Source: Thiocapsa bogorovii
GTDB taxonomy: Bacteria > Pseudomonadota > Gammaproteobacteria > Chromatiales > Chromatiaceae
Reading direction: 5' to 3'
Length of the DNA stretch: 64,000 nucleotides
NCBI RefSeq assembly: GCF_021228795.1
Contig: NZ_CP089309.1
Coordinates: 2,604,001-2,668,000, forward strand
Positions 1-8,434 of this stretch are shown piece after piece. Numbering within the stretch: the stretch's first letter is position 1; the number at the start of each line of letters is the position of its first letter. The notes under the pieces were generated by a model. That model saw only the letters and a list, made by a program, of their open reading frames with translations, was not told the DNA's origin and did not search any database. The position numbers and the translations under genes were made by a program.

Positions 1-675
1 GATCACACCCGGAAAGAGCGGGATGCGCGGCGTGGAAAGCACCAGAATCCGGGTGTTGATCGGCACCTCGTCGACCCGACCCAGGTCGAGCGGGCGGGCG
101 AGAAATCCTCGCTCGGTCAACTCCCGGCCGAGGCGCCCGAGGTCGGCACCGCCCTCCCCCTGGATCGCGCGCTCACCGTGACCCTCGACCACCGCGACCC
201 AGGGGATACGGCTCGACCCGAGCCGGGCAATTGCGGCGCTGATCGCGCGCTCGCTGATCTCCGAGAGGGTCTCGCGCCGCCCCCGATAGTCCAGCAGGAT
301 CTGGCCGATCAGCGTCACCCCGGCATCGCGCGTGCGCTCCGGGAAAAGCTGCGGGTCCACGACCTCGATCCGCATGCCGGGGTGCGCCTGTCGGTATCGC
401 GCGAGCAGCCGCTTGATCCCCTTGCCGAGCGGGCTGGCGGGGTCGGCAAAAACCGTGGCCCGCAGCGGGCCGTCGAGTCGACCGAGGATGGCCAGACTCT
501 CCGGGGTCAGGCTATTGCTGCCGGCGGCGGTCCAATCCCAGTAGCGGTCGTGGCGGGCGACCAACCATCCACCCGCGATCAGGACCGCCAGCAGAAGCAT
601 GAGGAACAGCCCGTCCGCGAGCGGACGGTTGAGCCGCCCGAGCTGCGTCGCCGCAAGGGTCAGGATGCGCTTCAC
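1..675 (-). CDS. GldG-like ABC transporter auxiliary protein (3' end outside window)
   Basis: The reverse-strand frame opens with GTG at 675 and stays open to the window edge, so the C-terminal part is missing. The start lies in a GTGA overlap with the stop of the permease gene, which implies translational coupling. The N-terminus has one hydrophobic segment (about residues 18-38), followed by a soluble region with the GldG/IFT-like feel of 'SLTPESLAILGRLDGPL' and 'VEGHGERAIQGEGGADLG'. Family members are membrane-anchored extracytoplasmic partners of ABC-2 exporters. They were named after Flavobacterium gliding genes but are common in non-gliding proteobacteria. The substrate cannot be read from sequence. 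Confidence 0.75.
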   Translation of the reverse strand, partial: MKRILTLAATQLGRLNRPLADGLFLMLLLAVLIAGGWLVARHDRYWDWTAAGSNSLTPESLAILGRLDGPLRATVFADPASPLGKGIKRLLARYRQAHPGMRIEVVDPQLFPERTRDAGVTLIGQILLDYRGRRETLSEISERAISAAIARLGSSRIPWVAVVEGHGERAIQGEGGADLGRLGRELTERGFLARPLDLGRVDEVPINTRILVLSTPRIPLFPGVI

Positions 676-1409
676 CTCAGGATCCGGTTCGCAAGTCGGC
701 GGTGGGTCAGGGCCAGAAAGAGACCCGTAAACCCGAGCAGATAGGCCAAATCGCTCAAACGCACGGATCCGAGCAAAAACCAGAAGAGATGCTCGTTCCA
801 AGAGAGCCAGCCGAACAGCGAGAGATCATGTGCACCCAGCGTCTCGACCCGACCGATCACGGAGAAGACCAGCAGAATCGAGAAGGCGGCAATCACGGAT
901 GCACCCGTTTGAGCGCTCAGACTGGAGGCATAGAGGCCCACGGCGCAGAACATCATGCCGACCAGCCAGAGCCCGAGCGTGGCGGCGGCGATCTGACCCG
1001 GGTCAAGCTCGGCGCGGCCGGCGAGCAGTGCGATGTTGAGGACCGGCAGCAAACAGAGTGGCGTCATCAGGATCGTCAGCGCGAGAAACTTACCCGCCAC
1101 CAGCTCGCCGATGCGCACCGGCGCGGCGGCCACCAGCTCGAAACTGCCGTCGCGAAACTCTCCGCTGAGCATCCGCATGGCCATCAGGGGCACCGCGAGC
1201 ATCAGGATCACGGCAGCGAATCCGAATAGGTTCAGGGCCAGCTCCACCGTCAGGCTCGCAACGCGCTCGCCGGAGGCCAGACCCGTGAAATCGTCGACCA
1301 CCTTCAGGAAGATCCAGGCGAGCACGACCTGCCCGCCGGCGAGCAGGATCCAGGGCACGGGCGAAACCAGCGCGCTGCGCAGCTCGCGACCCGCGACTAC
1401 CGCGATCAT
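672..1409 (-). CDS. ABC-2 type transporter permease (GldF-like)
   Basis: A 245-residue integral membrane protein with about six hydrophobic segments separated by short loops, typical of the ABC-2 permease fold. It starts 'MIAVVAGRELRSALVSP', the usual amphipathic N-terminus of this family, and carries the 'GEFRDGSFELVAAAPV' coupling-helix-like region around residues 84-99. Its start overlaps the ATPase stop by 4 bp (ATGA), and its stop overlaps the GldG-like gene. The three genes therefore form one translationally coupled operon for an exporter of unknown substrate. Confidence 0.85.
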   Translation of the reverse strand: MIAVVAGRELRSALVSPVPWILLAGGQVVLAWIFLKVVDDFTGLASGERVASLTVELALNLFGFAAVILMLAVPLMAMRMLSGEFRDGSFELVAAAPVRIGELVAGKFLALTILMTPLCLLPVLNIALLAGRAELDPGQIAAATLGLWLVGMMFCAVGLYASSLSAQTGASVIAAFSILLVFSVIGRVETLGAHDLSLFGWLSWNEHLFWFLLGSVRLSDLAYLLGFTGLFLALTHRRLANRILR

Positions 1410-2341
1410 GCCGTCCCTCCCGCGCCGATCAGATCGAAGAAGACGCGCTCCAAATCCGGGCGCTCCGGCCCCAGCTCGCAGAGATCCAACCCGGCAGTCA
1501 GGACCTGGCGGGCCAGATCGGCAGACTCGGCACCCTCGGTCAGGATCACCCGGAATCGGCCCTCCCCGAGGACAACCGCTGCCTCGACACAGGCCAGACG
1601 CTCGAGTCGTTCAGCCACCGGACAGGCGTCGGAATCGCCGATCGAGCGCAGCCGCACCCGCCAAAGCGCGGTCGGGCCGAGCGCGCCGAATCGGTCGCTG
1701 CGCAGCATCCGGCCTTGATGCAGCACCAGGACACGATCGCAGACCGCTTGGACCTCCGACAAGATATGGCTTGAGAGGATGATCCCGCAATCGCGCGAAA
1801 GGTCGCGGATCAGGCTCCGGACCTCGCGGATCTGCACTGGATCAAGTCCCTCCGTCGGCTCGTCCAGAATGAGCAGGCGCGGACGGTGCAGGATCGCTTG
1901 GGCGATCCCGAGACGCTGGCGAAAACCCTTGGAGAGCTTGGCGATGAGGGTGCGACCGACCGCGTCGAGTCCGCAGCGCTGCTTCGCCCGATCCACTGCA
2001 TCGGCGACATCGACACGCGGCACGCGGTGCAACAGGGCGCAGTGGCGTAGATACTCGTCGACCCGAAGCTCGGGATAGAGCGGCGGACGCTCGGGCAGAT
2101 AACCCAGATGCCGCTTGGCCGCGACCGGGTGCCGCGCAAGATCGATGTCCAGGATCTCGACCCGGCCCCCGCTGGGCGCAAGTGTCCCGCTCAGCAGGCG
2201 CAGACAGGTCGTCTTACCGGCCCCGTTCGGCCCGAGCAGGCCCAGCACCTCGCCCTGCCGCAGCTCGAGATCGAGGCCGTACAAGGCCCGACGGGCTCCG
2301 AAGCGGCGACTGAGATCGGTGACGCGGGCGAGAGTGTCCAT
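1406..2341 (-). CDS. ABC transporter ATP-binding protein (GldA-like)
   Basis: A 311-residue cytoplasmic ATPase. Walker A is 'LLGPNGAGKTT' near residue 35, the signature is 'LSKGFRQRLGIAQ' near 137, and Walker B is 'LLILDEPTEGLDP' near 157, followed by the switch His in 'ILSSHILSEVQ'. The 'KGFRQR' signature variant is characteristic of ABC-2 drug/gliding-type exporters. About 90 residues follow the nucleotide-binding domain, as in GldA/NatA-type proteins. It is the first gene of the minus-strand operon, and its upstream side is the 349-bp interval that holds the paired-repeat element. Confidence 0.9.
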   Translation of the reverse strand: MDTLARVTDLSRRFGARRALYGLDLELRQGEVLGLLGPNGAGKTTCLRLLSGTLAPSGGRVEILDIDLARHPVAAKRHLGYLPERPPLYPELRVDEYLRHCALLHRVPRVDVADAVDRAKQRCGLDAVGRTLIAKLSKGFRQRLGIAQAILHRPRLLILDEPTEGLDPVQIREVRSLIRDLSRDCGIILSSHILSEVQAVCDRVLVLHQGRMLRSDRFGALGPTALWRVRLRSIGDSDACPVAERLERLACVEAAVVLGEGRFRVILTEGAESADLARQVLTAGLDLCELGPERPDLERVFFDLIGAGGTA

Positions 2342-2468
2342 GACGACGGAACGATACCCTGTGCGTGCGGCATTGCCAAACCGCTCCCTATCGGACGGTG
2401 GACGGATCGACAGTCACCTTGAATAATGTCCGGGAATCGTTCTGTCCTCGACCCGAGCGGGTCCCACC

Positions 2469-2664
2469 TTAAACCGCGTCCAGAGCGAGATGCTCAATTT
2501 TCGAGTGAGCTCGACGGTTGACGCATCCACGGGCCTAAGCGGGGACGCGGTTTAAAATGATATAATTTTTAATACTTTAAATCTATCCGGCTCCAGCGGT
2601 CGTCAAGTCTGCCGGGGCCCATCGCATCCAAAAAATATCGCATGCCGCGTTGGGCGCGGTTTAG
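2469..2664. repeat. Paired-inverted-repeat intergenic element, copy 1
   Basis: Module A is bounded by a perfect 13-bp inverted repeat, TTAAACCGCGTCC at 2469-2481 and GGACGCGGTTTAA at 2543-2555. An AT-rich linker containing TATAAT (2561-2566) follows. Module B ends in TGGGCGCGGTTTAG at 2651-2664, but its left arm has decayed. Every landmark recurs exactly 28,700 bp away in copy 2 (31169-31364), so total length and internal spacing are conserved. It lies just upstream of the gene at 2691. This non-coding element looks like a MITE- or REP-type dispersed repeat. Confidence 0.8.
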
Positions 2665-2690
2665 CAGCCCCCCGGAACAGAGAATCGAAC

Positions 2691-3548
2691 ATGTGGCTGA
2701 ACCTGGTTTTCCTGTTGTTGCTTGCACTCATCATCATGCCCACGGCCGTTCTGCTCTTCGGGGTCACGCGCTGGCAGGCCGGCACGAACCGGCTGCAAAT
2801 GCGCTTGGAGAAAGGACGGGGCAGGATCATTCCGAACACCTATGATTCGAGCGAGTTGGAGGGACTGCCCGAGCCCGTGCAGCGCTACTTCCTCATGAGC
2901 TTGAAGGACGGCCAACCCATCATCTCCGCTGCCGAGCTGGGGCTCGAAGGGGAGATCGACCTCGGACGCGCTCAGGGCAAATGGTCCCCTACGACGGCGA
3001 CCCAATCGGTGGTCATGCAAAGCCCTGGATTCCATTGGGACGCCCGGGTGCGGATCGCTCCGGCAACGAAGATCTTCGTGCTCGATGCCTATATCGCCGG
3101 CACGGGCATGTTGAAGGCCGCGCTCTTCGGTCTCTTCCCGGTCGTGAAGGTCCCGAGTAGTCCGGAGCTGACCCATGCCGAGCTGATGCGTTTCCTCGCC
3201 GAGGCACCTCTGTACCCGACGAAGCTCCTGCCCAGCCAAGGGGTGGTTTGGGAGCCGATCGATGATCGCTCCGCGCGTGCCACACTCGCCGACGGCGATC
3301 TGAGCGTATCGCTCGTCTTCGACTTCGACGACACCGGCCTGATCGGCGGCGTGCGCGCGAGCGGGCGTTACCGTGCGCTGGACGGGAAGATGGTGCAAAC
3401 GCCTTGGGAGGGCAGCTTCTCGGATTACAAGGAACGCAGCGAGATGCAGATCCCGGTGCGGGCGGAGGTTGCCTGGATCCTGCCGGAGGGGCGCACACCT
3501 TACTGGCGCGGTCGGGTGACCGACGTCATGTACAAGTTCTCCGCGTGA
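2691..3548 (+). CDS. DUF6544-like (formerly DUF6920) membrane-anchored protein
   Basis: A 285-residue protein with one N-terminal hydrophobic helix (residues 3-24), followed by a soluble domain of mixed beta strands. The motif 'LPEPVQRYFLMSLKDGQPI' (about residues 58-76), the 'W.PTTATQSV' block and the C-terminal 'VPVRAEVAWILPEG.PYWRG'-like block are what I associate with the uncharacterised DUF6544 family. That assignment is from memory. No catalytic motif is evident. It stands alone, with a repeat element directly upstream and the divergent ABC operon beyond it. The ribosome-binding site is weak. Confidence 0.65.
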   Translation: MWLNLVFLLLLALIIMPTAVLLFGVTRWQAGTNRLQMRLEKGRGRIIPNTYDSSELEGLPEPVQRYFLMSLKDGQPIISAAELGLEGEIDLGRAQGKWSPTTATQSVVMQSPGFHWDARVRIAPATKIFVLDAYIAGTGMLKAALFGLFPVVKVPSSPELTHAELMRFLAEAPLYPTKLLPSQGVVWEPIDDRSARATLADGDLSVSLVFDFDDTGLIGGVRASGRYRALDGKMVQTPWEGSFSDYKERSEMQIPVRAEVAWILPEGRTPYWRGRVTDVMYKFSA

Positions 3549-3704
3549 ACGGAGGCGCCTGCGGGTGCTGTCGGTGACGTCGTCGAAGCATCGTCAAAAG
3601 GTCGTCTCCTCGCCGGCCGTCGTTTCAATCGGGCTGCTACACCTCCCCTAAGCCCGGGCGCGGTGCTCGGGCCATGCGTGCAATGACCGCTGGAGGGCAC
3701 GACG

Positions 3705-4634
3705 ATGAAACGTATCTACACCGGATTTTTCCTCGCATTATGGCTCGGGTCGACTTGGGCGCAGACGCCGGGGCCCTTGGTCGATGCGGCCTGGATCGCG
3801 GAAAACAGTTGCCTGGAAGATGTGCGCGTGTTGGATATCCGCAGCAAGAAGATCGATGGGGAGTCGCGATCGGAGTATGCACTCGGCCATATCCCTTGCG
3901 CGGTGCATTCCGACTATGTGAAGGCAGGCTGGCGGGCCAAGAAGGGTGCCGTGCCCGGTATGCTGCCGCCCATCGACGAGCTCGAGCGCCTCATCGGCGC
4001 ACTTGGCATCGACGAGACCACGCATGTCGTGGTCGCTCCGCTGGGCGAGAACGCCAAGAGCATGGCGGCCGCGACGCGCGTCTATTGGACCTTCAAGCTC
4101 TTGGGTCATGATCGGGTATCCATCCTGAACGGCGGGACTCGTGGTCATGCCGCGGACAAGTCCCGGTCGCTCGAGACCGGCACGACGACACCCGTGCCGA
4201 AGAGATTCGTCTCCCGGCTCCGCCCCGAGATGCTCCCGGACCACGAGCAGGTGGCAGCAGCCGCGGCCGATGGCGTCGTCTTGGTCGACTATCGCCGCGC
4301 CGACGAGTATCTCGGCATCACGCGAAACGGCAAGACGCAAAAGCCGGGCACGCTGGCGGGCGCCCACAATCTTCCGATCGAGTGGCTGACCGTCGACAAC
4401 GGGGGCACGTTGCGTTCGCCCGAGGCGTTGCGCCGTTTGACGGTCCTAGCCGAGATCGACCCCGAGGCCCCGCAGATCGCCTTCTGCAACACGGGCCACA
4501 ATTCGGCTCTCGGTTGGTTTGTTTCGAGCGAGATGCTGGGCAATGCCCGGTCACGACTCTATGACGGCTCGATGGCGGAGTGGAGTCGGCTGGAAGAGCG
4601 GCCCATCGAGCGAAAGTTCGCTGCAGCCGATTGA
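3705..4634 (+). CDS. Secreted tandem-domain rhodanese (sulfurtransferase)
   Basis: A 309-residue protein with an N-terminal signal peptide (residues 1-20, ending AQ) and two rhodanese domains, so it probably acts in the periplasm. The C-terminal domain has the persulfide-forming Cys261 in the loop 'CNTGHNSALG'. The matching loop of the first domain ('APLGENAKS', about 111-119) has no Cys, so that domain is presumably structural, as in other two-domain rhodaneses. Such enzymes move sulfane sulfur from thiosulfate or persulfides to thiol acceptors, which fits a sulfur-oxidising phototroph. The active loop lacks the usual Arg after Cys, so substrate preference is uncertain. A GGAGGG ribosome-binding site lies about 7 nt before the ATG. 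Confidence 0.85.
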   Translation: MKRIYTGFFLALWLGSTWAQTPGPLVDAAWIAENSCLEDVRVLDIRSKKIDGESRSEYALGHIPCAVHSDYVKAGWRAKKGAVPGMLPPIDELERLIGALGIDETTHVVVAPLGENAKSMAAATRVYWTFKLLGHDRVSILNGGTRGHAADKSRSLETGTTTPVPKRFVSRLRPEMLPDHEQVAAAAADGVVLVDYRRADEYLGITRNGKTQKPGTLAGAHNLPIEWLTVDNGGTLRSPEALRRLTVLAEIDPEAPQIAFCNTGHNSALGWFVSSEMLGNARSRLYDGSMAEWSRLEERPIERKFAAAD

Positions 4635-4679
4635 GGGGTCGCAACGATTCGAACGATGGCGGCGACCCGGGCACTGCGT

Positions 4680-6386
4680 TCAGTCCGGCAGTCCGGCGCG
4701 CCGCAGATCGTCCAGGAAACGCTCGCGATAGATGGGATCCCTGATCGGAAAGGCGCGTCGGACATGCGACACGGAGAAGCCCGGGTCCAGCGCCAAGATC
4801 TCGCGGGTCTCCCACTCCGCATCCCCGGGTCGATCGGCCGCGGCATAAGCCGCCGCGAGCCAGACGCGACTCAACTGAAAACTCGGACTCATGTCGACGG
4901 CGGCCTCGAAATCGGCCAAGGCCCGGTCGATGTCGCCGTTCTCGTAGTGGAGCGCCCCGCGCACGAGTCGGTAGATTGCCGGCACGCGGGGGTTGAGACG
5001 GACCGCCCGCTCCATGCTGACCAGTCCGTCGTCGGCTCGGCCGGCGAAGTGAAGGATCCAGGCTAGCAGCGCATGGGCATCGGCATAATTCGGCTTGATT
5101 GAGATCGCCTCTTCGGCGCTGCGGATGGCGGCGCCGTAGTTGCGTCGATAGAGATCGATCTGGCCCTGCACGAAATAGACTTGAGGGATCATCCGGTCCA
5201 GCGCCCTCGCGCGGGCGATCAACTCTTCCGCCTTTGCCAGACCGTCCTCTGCACCGAGATCCCATCCGTCAACCGCATCACGAACGTAGACCAGTGCGAG
5301 CCCGGCATAGGCTCGGGCAAATTCGGGGTCGATGGCGATCGCCCGGCGATAGTGATCGATCGCCATTTGAGTATCCTGGTGAGAACGTCGTCCATAGTGA
5401 TCGAGTCCGCGGAGAAAGGCATCGTAAGCCTCAATACTCGCGAGGTGACTTCGGCCCAACCTCGCGCGGTCGCTCGGGGCGATCTCGACCTCGATCGCCG
5501 AGAGGATGCTGGCGGCGATCTCGTCCTGCAGCGCGAAAAGGTCGTCGATCTGCCGGTCGTAGCGTTCTGCCCAGAGATTGCTGCCGCGCAGACCGTCGAC
5601 GAGCCGCACATTGATCCGAATCCGGTCCGCGGAACGCTGAAGGCTGCCCTTGAGGACATAGTCGACGCCGAGCTCCCGAGCGATGGCAGGCTCGCTTTCG
5701 GTGCCGCCCCGATACGCAAACGCAGAGTTGCGGGCGACAACCCAGAGACCGGAGAGCTTAGACAAATCGGTAATCAGATCCTCGGTAATACCGTCGGCGA
5801 AGTAATCCTGCTCCGGAACGGCGCCCAGGTTGACGAAGGGCAGAACCGCGATTCCGGGGATGTGACCCGAGGTCGGAACCGTTCCGCCGCCGTCGGAGAC
5901 CGTCGGATCGCTCCCGTTCGGGAGAAGCCAGACGGCGATCAAGCTGAGCACAACGAACGCGGCCAGGCTGCGTAACGCGATCGGCCAGGGGGCTCGCGCG
6001 GCCCGCCCGGCCGGGAGATCCGGCGGATCTTGCACCCCGCCTCGAACCTCGGCGATCAGACGGTATCCGCTCTTGGAGAGGGTCTCGATATAGCGCGGGT
6101 GACGGGCCTCGTCGCCGAGTGCCTTGCGCAGCTTGATGATGGCGCTGGTCACCGCATCGTAGGTCACAACCATCCCGGGCCATGCTTCCGCCTCCAATTC
6201 CTCGCGCGAGACCACGGTCCCCGGGCGCGCGGCGAGAAAACAGAGGACCTGCATGACCTTCGGTTCCAGCTTGATTCTTCTGGTCCCGCGGCGAATCTCG
6301 TTGGAGCGTGCATGGACCTCCCACTCGCCGACGGCGAAGGGTGCATCCAGCCGCGAGAAGGTCTCCGGATCGCGGGTCGTCGGCAA
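4680..6386 (-). CDS. CadC-like membrane regulator: winged helix, TolB-like domain, TPRs
   Basis: A 568-residue single-polypeptide regulator. Residues about 20-110 form an OmpR/CadC-type winged helix ('REELEAEAWPGMVVTYDAV', 'SGYRLIAEVRG'). A proline-rich linker and a single transmembrane segment (about 137-156) follow. Next is a TolB/FlgO-like domain beginning 'IAVLPFVNLGAVPEQDYFAD' (about 175-290), then TPR-type helices to the C-terminus. DNA binding would be cytoplasmic, with the TolB/TPR part periplasmic and sensing an unknown signal. This architecture is widespread in proteobacteria but the ligands are unknown. It is oriented away from the rhodanese gene and has no obvious operon partner. 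Confidence 0.85.
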   Translation of the reverse strand: MPTTRDPETFSRLDAPFAVGEWEVHARSNEIRRGTRRIKLEPKVMQVLCFLAARPGTVVSREELEAEAWPGMVVTYDAVTSAIIKLRKALGDEARHPRYIETLSKSGYRLIAEVRGGVQDPPDLPAGRAARAPWPIALRSLAAFVVLSLIAVWLLPNGSDPTVSDGGGTVPTSGHIPGIAVLPFVNLGAVPEQDYFADGITEDLITDLSKLSGLWVVARNSAFAYRGGTESEPAIARELGVDYVLKGSLQRSADRIRINVRLVDGLRGSNLWAERYDRQIDDLFALQDEIAASILSAIEVEIAPSDRARLGRSHLASIEAYDAFLRGLDHYGRRSHQDTQMAIDHYRRAIAIDPEFARAYAGLALVYVRDAVDGWDLGAEDGLAKAEELIARARALDRMIPQVYFVQGQIDLYRRNYGAAIRSAEEAISIKPNYADAHALLAWILHFAGRADDGLVSMERAVRLNPRVPAIYRLVRGALHYENGDIDRALADFEAAVDMSPSFQLSRVWLAAAYAAADRPGDAEWETREILALDPGFSVSHVRRAFPIRDPIYRERFLDDLRRAGLPD

Positions 6387-6574
6387 GGGTCAAGCCTCTA
6401 TCGGCGCGGCTTCAAGTCGCTTCAGTCTTGAGTTTAGACCCTGTTCCGGGTCTTTCTCCGCATGCGGCGCACGCCTACAAGCTATGCGTCGGCCCGCACC
6501 CTTGACGCAATTCCACCGATTGTCCTTGGTGCGGTTTGGAGGATTGAAAACACCAGGATCAAGGAGATCCGGTT

Positions 6575-6997
6575 TCAGATTTGCGGCGGCACGAGTGGAG
6601 CGTGACCGCTGCGACGGCGAATCCAATTGATTCCGTTGAGAACACGCCCTTTGCTCGCGAGTCGGCGTTCAAGCGCGAATTTGCCGGGAAAGTCGCTCAA
6701 CACCAGCCCCATGATGATGGTGAGAATCCCCTGACCGGGGAGCACCAGCATCAGGATACCCGCCAGGACCAAGATCCAGCCGACCAGGTTCTTGAGCAAC
6801 CGCAGGCTGAGGTAGGCGACGGGATGGAGTCTCTTCAGACGTGCCGAATGCCGCTCCGGGTCCACGAAATAGTCTTCCGGGATCCGCGCCAAGAGGAACG
6901 GCAAGGCGATCAAGGATCCCACGAACATCAGGACTGAAAGTCCGGCCAAGGACAGAAGCAACCCCTGATGGGCCTCGACCCAACTCATGTCGATCAT
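6575..6997 (-). CDS. PGPGW-motif small transmembrane protein
   Basis: A 140-residue inner-membrane protein with hydrophobic segments at about residues 10-35 and 70-100. The second carries the 'LVLPGQGILTIIMGL' motif of the PGPGW family, whose function is unknown. The C-terminal tail is basic and cytoplasm-like ('INWIRRRSGHAPL'). GGAGGCGAGG on the minus strand precedes the ATG. The 188 bp between it and the downstream regulator gene shows only a weak GACCC/GGGTC stem, so co-transcription is not excluded. Confidence 0.75.
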   Translation of the reverse strand: MIDMSWVEAHQGLLLSLAGLSVLMFVGSLIALPFLLARIPEDYFVDPERHSARLKRLHPVAYLSLRLLKNLVGWILVLAGILMLVLPGQGILTIIMGLVLSDFPGKFALERRLASKGRVLNGINWIRRRSGHAPLVPPQI

Positions 6998-7252
6998 CGC
7001 CCTCGCCTCCCGGGCCCTCGGCGGGCTCTTATTCGCGTGCAGTACCCGAGCGCCGATCTGCAGCGCGCTCGGGAGGCAAACCTCGACCTGTGTCGCAGAC
7101 CGTATCGCCCGCCATCCAGTCGGGCCGCCCGGCGCAGTCTATGCTTGAGGGGTGACGCCGGAAACGCTTGGACGGTCGAAGACCAGGCTCAAGCCTCGTT
7201 GCGAAGACACCACACCAACGAGGAAAAATCAACACTTTCGATAGACCGCGGA

Positions 7253-8335
7253 TCAGCAGATCCGAGGTAATTGCTCGCCTGCGAGCCAGTCGACGATCCG
7301 GCTCCCGCCGAAGTCGGTTTCCATCTGCACGAAGCGATGCGGGTCCTCGACGACCTCGCCGATGATGGCTGATTCCGTCCCAAGGGGATGGGCACGCATG
7401 GCATCGAGAAGACGCTCGGCCTTGTCGGGCGGGCAAATGGCGATCAGCTTGCCCTCGTTGGCGACATAGAGCGGGTCGAGCCCGAGCAGCTCGCAGGCGG
7501 CGGCCACCTCGGGGCGGACCGGGATGGCGTCCTCTCGGATCTGCATGCCGACACCCGACTGATGGGCCAGCTCGTTGAGCGTCGTCGCCAGGCCCCCGCG
7601 GGTGGGGTCACGCAGACAGTGGATGTCCGGAACGGCCGCGATCATCGCGGCGACCAGCTCATGCAAAGCAGAGCTGTCTGAACGGATCTCGGTCTCGAAG
7701 CCGAGGTTCTCGCGCTTGGAGAGGATGGCCACGCCGTGGTCGCCCATGCTCCCGCTGACCAGGATCACATCGCCCGGCTCGGCGCGATCGCCCGAGATCA
7801 GAATGCCCTCCGGCACCACGCCGATCCCGGTGGTGGTGATGAAGACCCCATCGCCCTTGCCGCGCTCCACCACCTTGGTGTCACCCGTCACCACCGGCAC
7901 GCCCGCAGCATTGGCGGCTTGCGCCATGCTCTCGACGATGCGCGCCAGATCCCCGAGCGGGAACCCCTCCTCCAAGATGAAGCCGGCGGCGAGGTAGAGC
8001 GGCCGCGCACCGGACATGGCAACATCGTTGATGGTGCCGTGCACGGCGAGCGAGCCGATGTCCCCGCCCGGGAAGAAGAGCGGGGAGATCACATGACCGT
8101 CGATGCTCATCACCATCCGACCGGGGGGCGGCATGAAGAGCGCCTGGTCGTTGCCGAGGGTCAAGAGCTCATGGTCGAGATACCGCTGAAAGAGCTCGCC
8201 GATGAGCTGCGCCATGGCACGTCCGCCCGAGCCGTGACTCATGTCCACGGCGCCCTTCTTGAGATCGAGTCGCACGGGAAAGCGCCGATCGGATGTCATT
8301 CTGAGACCTCGTTTTGGGACGACTGGATGAGTCAT
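7253..8335 (-). CDS. hypE: [NiFe] hydrogenase maturation protein HypE
   Basis: HypE takes a carbamoyl group from HypF onto its C-terminal cysteine and dehydrates it with ATP to a thiocyanate, the source of the Fe-bound CN ligands. The protein shows the PurM-like ATP-binding fold ('DMSHGSGGRAMAQLI', 'GNDQALF', 'GDIGSLAVHGTINDVAMSG', 'DPTRGGLATTLNEL') and ends in the required 'PRIC' tail. Two starts are plausible: ATG at 8335, preceded by GGAGG in the C/T-rich repeat, and ATG at 8299, preceded by GAGG. The shorter form (348 aa) is closer to usual HypE length. It is the last gene of hupK-hypC-hypD-hypE. Confidence 0.96.
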   Translation of the reverse strand: MTHPVVPKRGLRMTSDRRFPVRLDLKKGAVDMSHGSGGRAMAQLIGELFQRYLDHELLTLGNDQALFMPPPGRMVMSIDGHVISPLFFPGGDIGSLAVHGTINDVAMSGARPLYLAAGFILEEGFPLGDLARIVESMAQAANAAGVPVVTGDTKVVERGKGDGVFITTTGIGVVPEGILISGDRAEPGDVILVSGSMGDHGVAILSKRENLGFETEIRSDSSALHELVAAMIAAVPDIHCLRDPTRGGLATTLNELAHQSGVGMQIREDAIPVRPEVAAACELLGLDPLYVANEGKLIAICPPDKAERLLDAMRAHPLGTESAIIGEVVEDPHRFVQMETDFGGSRIVDWLAGEQLPRIC

Positions 8336-8340
8336 GGACG

Positions 8341-8434
8341 GCCTCCTGCCTCCTGCCTCCTGCCTCCTGCTGTCAGCTATCAGCTACCAGCTATCAGCTA
8401 TCAGCTATCAGCTATCAGCTATCAGCTATCAGCT
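8341..8434. repeat. Two adjoining heptanucleotide tandem arrays between hypD and hypE
   Basis: Four perfect GCCTCCT units occupy 8341-8368. After a 3-nt junction, nine 7-bp units occupy 8372-8434, seven exact ATCAGCT and two one-base variants (GTCAGCT, ACCAGCT). The array supplies the hypD stop codon (TGA, read on the minus strand at 8431-8429) and runs into the hypE ribosome-binding region. The units resemble the short tandemly repeated heptamers described in cyanobacteria. Copy number is probably variable. Confidence 0.95.

Noticed and set aside
8341-8434. CRISPR array
   Set aside because: The units are 7 bp with no spacers and no cas genes nearby; it is a simple tandem repeat.
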